Assembly (NCBI GenBank): GCA_005879675.1
Contig: VBJE01000238.1
Span: 1 to 8,980, forward strand
Direction of reading: 5' to 3'
Source: Chloroflexota bacterium
Lineage (GTDB): Bacteria; Chloroflexota; Dormibacteria; Dormibacterales; Dormibacteraceae
DNA length: 8,980 nucleotides
The position numbers and the translations under genes were made by a program. Positions 1-5,451 of this stretch are shown here, piece after piece; the first letter of the stretch is position 1, and every line of letters begins with the position of its first letter. Under the pieces are notes generated by a model, which worked only from the letters and a program-made list of their open reading frames with translations, ran no database searches and was not told the DNA's origin.

Positions 1-1
1 T

Positions 2-1588
2 GCGGATGATCGGGAGCAGTCCGGTGCCGGAGCGCAGCGGCGCCACGATGGTCTCGCCGATCAGCGGGTGCAGGCGCATCGTGACCTCTTCGTCGTGGTC
101 CAGGGGGCCGGGCTTGAGGAGGATGGCGTCGGGGATGCCGATCTTGCCGATGTCGTGGATGAGACCGCCGCGAAACAGCGTGTCGAGCTGCGACGGGCCA
201 TAGCCGAGCCGGACGCCGATCGCCCGCGCCGCCTCCGCTACCCGCTGCGTGTGCGCCTCCGTGAAGGGGTCTTTGGCCTCGACGGCGGCCGCGAGCGCGA
301 AGATCACCTGCTCGGCGCCGTCCAGCGAGTCGTAGACGCTCTTGAGCCTGAGGGCGGAGGTCACGCGGGCGACGAGCTCGACGCGGTCCACCGGCTTGGT
401 CATGTAGTCATCGGCTCCGGCCTCGAGGGCGCGCACCCGGTCGCTCGTGTCGTCCAGGGAGGTGATCATGACCACGGGCAGGAGGCGTGAGGCGGAGCTC
501 GACTTGATCCGCCGGCAAACCTCGTAGCCGTCCATTCCCGGCATCTGGACGTCGAGCAGGACCAGGTCGGGGGGCGACGTCTGGATGGCCATCAGCGCGC
601 TCACGCCGTCGACGGCGCTGCGCACCCGGCAGTCCACGCCAGCCAGGCAGGCCTCGATCAGCTCGCGGTTGGCCTCGCCGTCGTCCACGACCAGCACGAC
701 CGGCTGCCGGTCCGGGCGAGCGAGCCGGCGGGTGGCCGCCTGGGGGAGGGCGTTCTCGCCGAGGCGGGCGGGCCACACGGCCGGCTTCAGCGCGGCCACG
801 AAGGTCGCGGCCGAGGCGAAACGCTCCTCAGCGCGCTTGGCCATCCCGCGCCGAAGTACGTCAGCGACGTGCGCCGACAGCTCGCCGCGCAGCTCGGGCA
901 GGGCGGGCATCTGCTTGGTGACGTGGGAGAGAAGCGTCGCCGCCGGCGTGTCGCCCTGGAACGGCACCCGGCCCGTGAGCATCTCGTACGCGACGATGGC
1001 GAACGAGTACAGGTCCGACGCGGGGCCGAGCGGCTCGTCCGCCGCCTGCTCGGGAGACATGTACTCGGGGGTGCCCATGACAACGCCCGAGCCCGTCAGG
1101 CGCCGCAGGGAGCCGGCCATCTTCGCCAGCCCAAAATCGGCGAGCACCGGTGTGCCGTCCGCGCGGAGGAGGATGTTCGAGGGCTTGATGTCGCGGTGGA
1201 GGACTCCGTGCTGGTGGGCGTGGTCGAGCGCCCCCGCCAGCTGCTCGAGCACCCGCACCGCCTCGCGCAGCTCCATGGGCTTGCCTACCCGGTCAGCCAG
1301 GGTTCCAGCCTCGACCAGCTCGAGGACGAGGTAGGCGATGTTGTCCTCGCAGCCGAAGTCGAAGATCTCCAGGATGTTGGGATGCTTCAGGTGGGCGACC
1401 GACCGCGCCTCCTGCTGGAAGCGCTCGCGGTAGAGCGGGTCGTCGGCGAAGAAGTCGGGGAGGACCTTGATCGCCACGTAGCGGTCGAGAGCGGCGTGGT
1501 AGGCGCGGTACACGGAGGACATGCCTCCCCGGCCGATTCGCTCGAGCAAACGGTAGGCCCCGATCGTGGCTCCCTGCTGCAGCTTCAC
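2..1588 (-). CDS. Ser/Thr protein kinase - receiver (REC) - HD-GYP fusion protein, C-terminus cut by window edge
   Basis: Reading the minus strand from the GTG at 1588 gives 529 uninterrupted codons that run off the left edge. Residues 10-270 form a Hanks-type kinase: glycine loop IGRGGMSSV (18-26), VAIK lysine K41, helix-C Glu E60, catalytic HRDIKPSN (131-138), DFG (151-153) and MSPE (177-180) are all present, so it should be active. Residues 296-415 form a receiver domain: acidic pair D302/D303, phospho-acceptor D346 in LLDVQMPG, T376 and K398 in TKP. From about 425 an HD-GYP domain starts, with H446 and HDIGKIGIPD (478-487); the GYP motif itself lies outside the window. In known families HD-GYP domains hydrolyse cyclic di-GMP, the receiver accepts phosphate from a histidine kinase, and Hanks kinases phosphorylate Ser/Thr. 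That one cytosolic protein joins these inputs to c-di-GMP turnover is inference. No membrane segment is seen in the visible part. The start overlaps the stop of the upstream micro-ORF (GTGA) and has no clear Shine-Dalgarno of its own. Confidence 0.93.
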   Translation of the reverse strand, partial: MKLQQGATIGAYRLLERIGRGGMSSVYRAYHAALDRYVAIKVLPDFFADDPLYRERFQQEARSVAHLKHPNILEIFDFGCEDNIAYLVLELVEAGTLADRVGKPMELREAVRVLEQLAGALDHAHQHGVLHRDIKPSNILLRADGTPVLADFGLAKMAGSLRRLTGSGVVMGTPEYMSPEQAADEPLGPASDLYSFAIVAYEMLTGRVPFQGDTPAATLLSHVTKQMPALPELRGELSAHVADVLRRGMAKRAEERFASAATFVAALKPAVWPARLGENALPQAATRRLARPDRQPVVLVVDDGEANRELIEACLAGVDCRVRSAVDGVSALMAIQTSPPDLVLLDVQMPGMDGYEVCRRIKSSSASRLLPVVMITSLDDTSDRVRALEAGADDYMTKPVDRVELVARVTSALRLKSVYDSLDGAEQVIFALAAAVEAKDPFTEAHTQRVAEAARAIGVRLGYGPSQLDTLFRGGLIHDIGKIGIPDAILLKPGPLDHDEEVTMRLHPLIGETIVAPLRSGTGLLPIIR

Positions 1589-1752
1589 GAGAGGAGGCCG
1601 AGCAGGATGAGCACGCTGACCGCTGGGGGTGCGCCCATCAGCGCCAGCGTCGTGGCGAGCAACGCCGCGATGCCCAGGCGCCGCCCGGGGGCGTCGTCGG
1701 CTCTGGCCTCGACGGCCGCAAACCTGGCTTCAAGTGCACGCGTGTAAATCAA
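1585..1752 (-). CDS. small two-helix membrane protein (micro-ORF) coupled to the kinase
   Basis: A 55-codon ORF starts at TTG 1752, five bases after an AGGGG Shine-Dalgarno-like sequence (1758-1762), and ends in TGA at 1585-1587. That TGA shares four bases (GTGA) with the kinase GTG. The N-terminal 24 residues are charged and helix-like (RALEARFAAVEARADD). They are followed by RR and two hydrophobic stretches, LGIAALLATTLALMGA and AVSVLILLGLL, separated by a proline pair. It therefore looks like a small integral membrane hairpin with a cytoplasmic head. I do not recognise a family. The ribosome-binding site, the stop-start overlap and the sharply amphipathic layout support it; the small size and TTG start are against. 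A possible role is membrane anchoring of the kinase or translational coupling, which is inference. No in-frame ATG or GTG exists between the upstream TAA and this TTG. Confidence 0.5.
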   Translation of the reverse strand: MIYTRALEARFAAVEARADDAPGRRLGIAALLATTLALMGAPPAVSVLILLGLLS

Positions 1753-1819
1753 CGACGCCCCTGCGAAGGGACATTAAGAAGTGATTGCTTAGCGGCTGAC
1801 GCCCCGTAGGACGAATTCG

Positions 1820-1835
1820 CTATCCGGATGGATAG
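1820..1835. repeat. short perfect inverted repeat downstream of the LuxR gene
   Basis: CTATCC and GGATAG arms (6 bp) flank a four-base spacer, 17 bases after the regulator stop codon and about 70 bases before the membrane micro-ORF. There is no T-tract, so it is a weak terminator candidate. It could also be a small operator or an RNA hairpin within a longer transcript. Confidence 0.3.
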
Positions 1836-1851
1836 TTCTGGAAACCTGGGG

Positions 1852-3528
1852 TTAGAGCCAACCCTCTTTGATGGCATGGCTCGCCAGCTCGGTGCGGTTG
1901 GCGGAGCCCGTCTTCTGCAGGATCTTGCGGACGTGGAACTTCACGGTGTTCTGGCTGAGGTGCACCTTGGCCGCGATCTCGCGGTTGGTCATCCCCTCCA
2001 CCGCCATGCGCATGATGTCGCTTTCGATGCGGGTCATCTCCGGGGCGGGGGCGCGGCGGCGCGTGTCGACGATGCCGCGGGTCTGGCGCAGGCGCTCCTG
2101 CATGGTCGCGCTGTCGATAGCCACCGCGGCGACGCTGCCAAGGGCGTCGAGGAAGGCGACCCACTCCTGGTCCGGGTTCAGCGGCGAGCGGTGAAACACC
2201 TCCAGGGCGCCGAGAAGCTTGCCCCGGCTGATCAGCGGCACCGCGCCGTACGCCCGAAAGCCCTCCCGGGCGAACATCGACCGGCGGCGAAACTGGGAGA
2301 AGGCGCTGAGGCCGGTGACGGTCTCGATCCGGCGGCTCGTGATCGCCCGGCCGGGAACGCCCTCCTCCGCCGGCAGGCGGTAGTCCGGCATCGCCGTGGC
2401 CAGGAAGCCGGTCCTGGCGGACAGGGAGAGCGAGTTGTCGGCCTCGTCGAGAAGGAGCACGTCGGCGGCGTCGACCTTGAGCTGGGCCGTGACGTGGTCG
2501 AGGATGACCTTGAGGGTCAGGCGGAGGTCCGGGCTGGCGCTGACCGCGAGGCTGACTCCCTGCAGCGCTGTCAGCCGATCGAGGCGCTGGACTGCGTCCG
2601 CGTAGAGCTGGGCGTTGTCGAGGGCGAGCCCGGTCCGGTCGGCGATCGCCTGGACCCAGAGCACGTCCTTGTCGGACAGCGGGTTCGACCCGCGCCGTTC
2701 GAACAGGCCGAGCGTGCCGATGATCGCGCCGCGGGCGCGCATGGGCACGACGAGGACGCCGAGCGACGTCGTCTGGCCGGTATAGGGATGGAGCCCGATG
2801 TACTGCCGGATCTCGTCGTTCAGCATGCTCTGCAGGGCTTCGAGCGAGACCGACGGGAGCAGGATCGGCTCGCCGGTCTCGATCACTCGCGTGGTGAGCG
2901 GCGTGGTGCTCACCGAACCCGACATCTGCATGGCCTCGATGTAGGCGGAGGCGCCGGGGTCGCCGCCGTCCGTCGCGATCACCCGCATGGCGTCGGGGTC
3001 TTTGCCCATCACCGCCGCCACCCAGATGCCGGGGCGAAGGCGGCTCAGCGACCGGGTGACGGTCGTCAGGATCGCCTCGGGATCGAGCCGAGCCTCCACG
3101 AGGAGCTCGGTCACCTCGTCGACGATGTGGTCTCCGGCGCTTCGCCCGCTCATGGGGCTTCGAGCGATGAGGTGGGTGACGTCGGTGATGCTGGCCACGA
3201 CTCGGGCCACCTCGCCGCCGGCGCCGAGCTCGGGAACCGCATCCACCTGGAGCCACATTTCGACCCCGTCAGGCCGCCGCGCTCGTGCGAGCGCGCCCCT
3301 GACCGGAAGCTTGCTCCTGATCGCGGCGATCGCGGGGTGAACGCTGATCGACGCCTCTATGGCGTCCGTCACCAGCCACCCGGCGTCCTCGGCCGAGGAT
3401 CCGACGAGCTCCTTCCGGGGCACGCCGAAGAGCTCCACCGCGGCGCGGTTGGCCTCCAACACCACCCCGGCGCCGTCGTAGACCAGGATGGAGCACGGCA
3501 GGTCGTCGGGCGCCGCTGGGCTGGCCAC
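1852..3528 (-). CDS. PAS-GAF-GAF LuxR-family transcriptional regulator
   Basis: A 558-residue protein. Residues about 10-120 resemble a PAS domain (SILVYDGAGVVLEANRAAVELFG, then the WLQV and ITDVT strands). Residues about 135-300 and 305-460 look like two GAF domains; each ends in the typical LGVLVVPM/GALEVFH strands followed by a long helix with ALDNAQLY or AIDSATMQ. The C-terminal 61 residues are a GerE/LuxR helix-turn-helix: MTNREIAAKVHLSQ, then recognition helix NTVKFHVRKIL and NRTELASHA. There is no receiver domain, so the signal is probably a small ligand, redox or light cue sensed by PAS/GAF, which is inference. The GTG at 3528 is the only usable start after the in-frame TAA upstream; it lacks a Shine-Dalgarno but sits nine bases after a GATAAT box. 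It lies 99 bases upstream of the membrane micro-ORF and kinase on the same strand and may be co-transcribed with them. Confidence 0.93.
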   Translation of the reverse strand: MASPAAPDDLPCSILVYDGAGVVLEANRAAVELFGVPRKELVGSSAEDAGWLVTDAIEASISVHPAIAAIRSKLPVRGALARARRPDGVEMWLQVDAVPELGAGGEVARVVASITDVTHLIARSPMSGRSAGDHIVDEVTELLVEARLDPEAILTTVTRSLSRLRPGIWVAAVMGKDPDAMRVIATDGGDPGASAYIEAMQMSGSVSTTPLTTRVIETGEPILLPSVSLEALQSMLNDEIRQYIGLHPYTGQTTSLGVLVVPMRARGAIIGTLGLFERRGSNPLSDKDVLWVQAIADRTGLALDNAQLYADAVQRLDRLTALQGVSLAVSASPDLRLTLKVILDHVTAQLKVDAADVLLLDEADNSLSLSARTGFLATAMPDYRLPAEEGVPGRAITSRRIETVTGLSAFSQFRRRSMFAREGFRAYGAVPLISRGKLLGALEVFHRSPLNPDQEWVAFLDALGSVAAVAIDSATMQERLRQTRGIVDTRRRAPAPEMTRIESDIMRMAVEGMTNREIAAKVHLSQNTVKFHVRKILQKTGSANRTELASHAIKEGWL

Positions 3529-3537
3529 TGTCGTCGG

Positions 3538-3568
3538 ATTATCGTGACCGGGGCGGACCCTTTGTTAA
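3538..3568 (-). promoter_or_regulatory. candidate promoter of the LuxR gene, probably leaderless
   Basis: On the minus strand TTAACA (3568-3563, 5 of 6 to the -35 consensus) is followed after 19 bases by GATAAT (3543-3538, 5 of 6 to the -10 consensus). The GTG start at 3528 lies nine bases further on. A transcript starting the usual 6-8 bases after the -10 would begin at or next to the start codon, which agrees with the missing Shine-Dalgarno. The 19-base spacer is longer than ideal. Confidence 0.45.
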
Positions 3569-3617
3569 GTAATTGGTATCACTTTCGGGTGTCGGCGCCC
3601 TGACGTTGGGCCGCCCC

Positions 3618-3623
3618 TAAGAT
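3618..3623 (+). promoter_or_regulatory. candidate -10 box of the 91-residue ORF
   Basis: TAAGAT (4 of 6 to TATAAT) lies seven bases before the ATG at 3631 and overlaps the alternative ATG at 3622. No convincing -35 box and no Shine-Dalgarno are visible. If it is the -10, the message would be leaderless and the start would be 3631 rather than 3622. Confidence 0.25.
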
Positions 3624-3897
3624 GGGCCCGATGGTCGCGGTCCGCTGCGAGCCCGCCGGCGGCGGTTGGCGGTGCCAGGTCGAGGTCGACGCCGACGGCC
3701 GGCGGACGGCGCACACGGTCAAGGTCGCCGGCGCGGATCTCGATCGCTGGGGCAACGGGAGGCCGGTCGAGGAGCTGGTCCGACGGAGCTTCGACTTCCT
3801 CCTCGAGAGAGAGCCTGCGAGCTCGATCTTGCGCGAGTTCGACCTGGCCGTGATCCCGCGCTACTTCCCCGAGTTCGATCAACGCATCAAGCCTTGA
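3622..3897 (+). CDS. conserved-looking small hypothetical protein
   Basis: A 91-residue soluble protein (88 if the second ATG at 3631 is used). The first half reads as a small beta-sheet unit with alternating hydrophobics and an internal GGGWRCQVEVDADG strand-turn. The second half is helical: DLDRWG, PVEELVRRSFDFLLEREP, then SSILREFDLAVIPRYFPEFD. No signal peptide, membrane segment or catalytic motif is visible. The pattern VEELVRRSFDFLLEREP...SILREFDL..I.RYFPE resembles small uncharacterised proteins I have seen in high-GC soil bacteria, but I cannot name a domain. It is divergent from the LuxR regulator, with 93 bases between the start codons, so the two may share regulation. There is no Shine-Dalgarno before either ATG. 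It ends only 16 bases from the convergent membrane ORF. Confidence 0.8.
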   Translation: MGPMVAVRCEPAGGGWRCQVEVDADGRRTAHTVKVAGADLDRWGNGRPVEELVRRSFDFLLEREPASSILREFDLAVIPRYFPEFDQRIKP

Positions 3898-3913
3898 GCG
3901 AGGCCGTGAAAGG

Positions 3914-4108
3914 CTAGGCGTCGCGATTCCGCTCGGAGGCGAACCAGGCCTTCAAGTCGTCGATCACGGGCTGGGCGAAGAGCACCGCGAGCAGTGGCGC
4001 TCCAACAAGGTTGATGACCTGCCACAGCTCGATCTGCAGGCCTCCCGACCCACCACCCGAGTGGCCGGTGAACGCCGCGCCGGCCGCCACGATCGCGGCC
4101 AGGATCAC
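3914..4108 (-). CDS. small membrane protein coupled to the DUF892 gene
   Basis: A 64-residue ORF with GTG start at 4108 overlapping the upstream TGA (GTGA), a standard sign of translational coupling. It has an N-terminal hydrophobic stretch (ILAAIVAAGAAF), a glycine-rich loop (SGGGSGG), and a second membrane segment around residues 29-47 (QVINLVGAPLLAVLFAQPV). A charged tail, DDLKAWFASERNRD, is probably cytoplasmic. I do not recognise a family. Its position behind a ferritin-like stress gene suggests joint expression; any role in membrane stress is inference. The coupled start and clear membrane topology make it more credible than a random ORF. Its 3' end faces the 91-residue gene across a 16-base gap. 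Confidence 0.68.
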   Translation of the reverse strand: MILAAIVAAGAAFTGHSGGGSGGLQIELWQVINLVGAPLLAVLFAQPVIDDLKAWFASERNRDA

Positions 4109-4590
4109 GCTGCCGCTCTGCCGAGCCTCGGAGCGATCCGCTCCAGCCTCCGCGCCGCGGACGACTCCTGCTCGCGATTCTGCTCCAGGAGCCTGAGCGC
4201 CTTGCGCTTCTTCAGCATCTCGGCGCCGTCGATGAGGTCGGCGTAGCCGACCATCTCATAGTGCTCCGCCTTTGTCGCCGCGCCGGCGATCACGGAGTCG
4301 CGAAGCTCTGGCGAAGAGACCTCCTCCATCATCCTGGCTCCCTCGTCGATCAGGCCCTTCGCGCCCATGCACTCCTGCCGCTTCGGCTCCTCGCCCAGCT
4401 CGGCGAACACCTCCTCGAGATTCTGGATCTGCTCTTCGGTCTGCTGCATGTGCTCCTCGAGCATCATCCGCAAGCTCTCGTCCGAGGCCATCTCCCGCAT
4501 CCTGCCCATGGCCTCGAGAAACTGATGCTCGGCGTCGTACATGTCAGCGAGCTCGTGGACGAACTTCTCTTGCGCGTTGGTGATCGGCAT
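4105..4590 (-). CDS. DUF892 (YciF/YciE-type) ferritin-like protein
   Basis: A 161-residue, almost fully helical protein. The N-terminal FVHELADMYDAEHQFLEAM (residues 10-28) is the signature opening of DUF892 proteins. It is followed by the second helix LRMMLEEHMQQTEEQIQNLEEVF (40-62), which carries the Glu/His residues typical of the ferritin-like four-helix fold. A third helix carries SVIAGAATKAEHYEMVGY. Family members are associated with osmotic, desiccation or oxidative stress; the exact reaction is not settled, and iron binding here is inferred from the fold. The C-terminus is extended by a basic, alanine-rich tail (SSAARRLERIAPRLGRAAA). The ATG at 4590 is preceded by a strong Shine-Dalgarno, AGGAGAGGG at 4596-4604, with five-base spacing. 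It is the first gene of a two-gene unit with the 64-residue membrane protein. Confidence 0.95.
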   Translation of the reverse strand: MPITNAQEKFVHELADMYDAEHQFLEAMGRMREMASDESLRMMLEEHMQQTEEQIQNLEEVFAELGEEPKRQECMGAKGLIDEGARMMEEVSSPELRDSVIAGAATKAEHYEMVGYADLIDGAEMLKKRKALRLLEQNREQESSAARRLERIAPRLGRAAA

Positions 4591-4840
4591 CGCTTCCCTC
4601 TCCTCTGCGTGATGTTGTGTCTACTAAGGCAACGTGTCAGGGCGGCGAGAAACCGGTTGCGCGCGCTTTACATCTCCTTTCCTTATATATGTGTATGGGT
4701 GTGGGTGTGGCCGCACCGCTCAGCGCGGCCAGCGATAATCTGCCCACTTCAAAGGCTTCTTCCTCGGTCTGCGCGCCAACAACCACAAGCTCTGGTTCGA
4801 GGCCCATCGCGGCCAGTACGAGGAGGACGTCAAGGCGCCG
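4591..4840. other. divergent region between DUF892 and DUF2461
   Basis: It contains an unusual AT- and GT-rich run (4682-4710) of alternating pyrimidine-purine steps, TATATATGTGTATG, followed by GTGGG repeats, inside otherwise GC-rich DNA. A GATAAT hexamer on the plus strand (4734-4739) is a possible -10 for DUF2461. On the minus strand, AAGGAAAGGAG is directly followed by ATG TAA (4673-4668), a start codon immediately followed by a stop. Codons resembling the DUF2461 N-terminus occupy 4745-4840. I found no convincing minus-strand promoter for DUF892. Confidence 0.4.
4596..4604 (-). promoter_or_regulatory. strong ribosome-binding site of the DUF892 gene
   Basis: AGGAGAGGG on the minus strand, five bases before ATG 4590. 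It is by far the best Shine-Dalgarno in the window, where most genes have weak or none. Confidence 0.75.
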
Positions 4841-5338
4841 ATGCTCGCTCTCCTGGCCGACCTCGAGCCTGAGTTCGGTCCAGCGCGCCGCGTATCGCGG
4901 CCCAACCGCGACATCCGCTTCTCGGCCGACAAGTCGCCCTACAAGCTGAACATCTATGCCGACGTCGAGCGCGGCGGTTACGTCGCCCTCGACGCCGAAG
5001 GCCTCGTGGCCGCCGGCGGGCGTTACATGGTCGACGATGTCCAGCTCAAGCGCCTCCGCGAGGCGGTCGCGGCCGACCGGCCGGGCAAGCAGCTCGTCGC
5101 CCTGGTCGCCGCGCTGCGCAAGAAGGGTTACGAGGTGGAGGGCCAGGACCTGAAGCGCGTTCCGTCGCCGTATCCGCAGGACCACCCGCGCGCAGACCTC
5201 CTGCGCCACAAGAGGCTGTTCTACTGGAAGCGCTGGCCGGTCGAGGCGTGGATCGCGACGCCGAAGGCGCGCGAGCGCGTGGCCCAGGTGTGGCGGGACG
5301 GACGCGACCTCGAAGCCTGGATGGCAAAGCACCTATAA
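4841..5338 (+). CDS. DUF2461 family protein, start uncertain
   Basis: From ATG 4841 the product is 165 residues and contains the DUF2461 core: RPNRDIRFSADKSPYKLNIYADVE, then GGRYMVDDVQLKRLREAVA, and near the end HPRADLLRHKRLFYWKRW. The family is usually somewhat over 200 residues, and its N-terminal motif (a GL..NN..WF.AHR..Y pattern) is missing from this ORF. It can be read in the same frame just upstream, codons 4745-4840: HFKGFFLGLRANNHKLWFEA, then HRGQYEEDVKAP. That stretch has no ATG, GTG or TTG before the in-frame TAA at 4736-4738; a CTG at 4769 is the only near-start codon. So either the start is non-standard, a small indel lies upstream, or the gene has lost its start. The family's function is unknown; some members have been discussed with toxin-antitoxin or stress loci. 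It is divergent from DUF892. Confidence 0.82.
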   Translation: MLALLADLEPEFGPARRVSRPNRDIRFSADKSPYKLNIYADVERGGYVALDAEGLVAAGGRYMVDDVQLKRLREAVAADRPGKQLVALVAALRKKGYEVEGQDLKRVPSPYPQDHPRADLLRHKRLFYWKRWPVEAWIATPKARERVAQVWRDGRDLEAWMAKHL

Positions 5339-5343
5339 AGACT

Positions 5344-5366
5344 CCCTCTCCCCCTCGGGGAGAGGG
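5344..5366. terminator. 10-bp perfect hairpin in the convergent region after DUF2461
   Basis: CCCTCTCCCC and GGGGAGAGGG arms close a CTC loop, starting six bases after the DUF2461 stop. There is no T-tract, so it is not a textbook intrinsic terminator. This CCCTCTCCC/GGGAGAGGG type of hairpin recurs between genes in many high-GC genomes. It is symmetric and can act for transcripts from either side. Confidence 0.55.
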
Positions 5367-5423
5367 TTGGGGAGCAATCTGATGGCGAAGCGAGCTTGCG
5401 AGCCGTCCTTATCGCGCTTGCGC

Positions 5424-5451
5424 GCAGGGGCTTAAGCAGCTTTAGCCCTGC
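5424..5451. terminator. hairpin spanning the stop codon of the DUF72 gene
   Basis: On the minus strand GCAGGG-CT-A-AAG pairs with CTT-A-AG-CCCCTGC across a CTG loop: 11 pairs with one A-A mismatch and one bulged C. The TAA stop (5442-5444) lies inside the 5' arm. It is a candidate 3'-end structure for the DUF72 transcript, without a T-tract. A shorter CGCGC-TT-GCGCG palindrome (5413-5424) abuts it. Confidence 0.4.

Noticed and set aside
68..1747. Plus-strand ORFs at 68-490, 585-1334 and 869-1747
   Set aside because: They are antisense to the kinase-REC-HD-GYP frame, whose catalytic motifs are complete; their products are low-complexity.
1820..3256. 478-codon minus-strand ORF in another frame of the LuxR gene
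   Set aside because: Arg/Pro-rich frame shadow of the real regulator with no recognisable motif.
1828..3603. 591-codon plus-strand ORF antisense to the LuxR gene
   Set aside because: Long only because of high GC; composition is His/Arg/Asp/Gly-rich without domain motifs, and the opposite strand carries clear PAS, GAF and GerE motifs.
4637..5332. 231-codon minus-strand ORF opposite DUF2461
   Set aside because: The plus strand shows DUF2461 motifs; the minus product has no membrane, catalytic or fold pattern that I can recognise.
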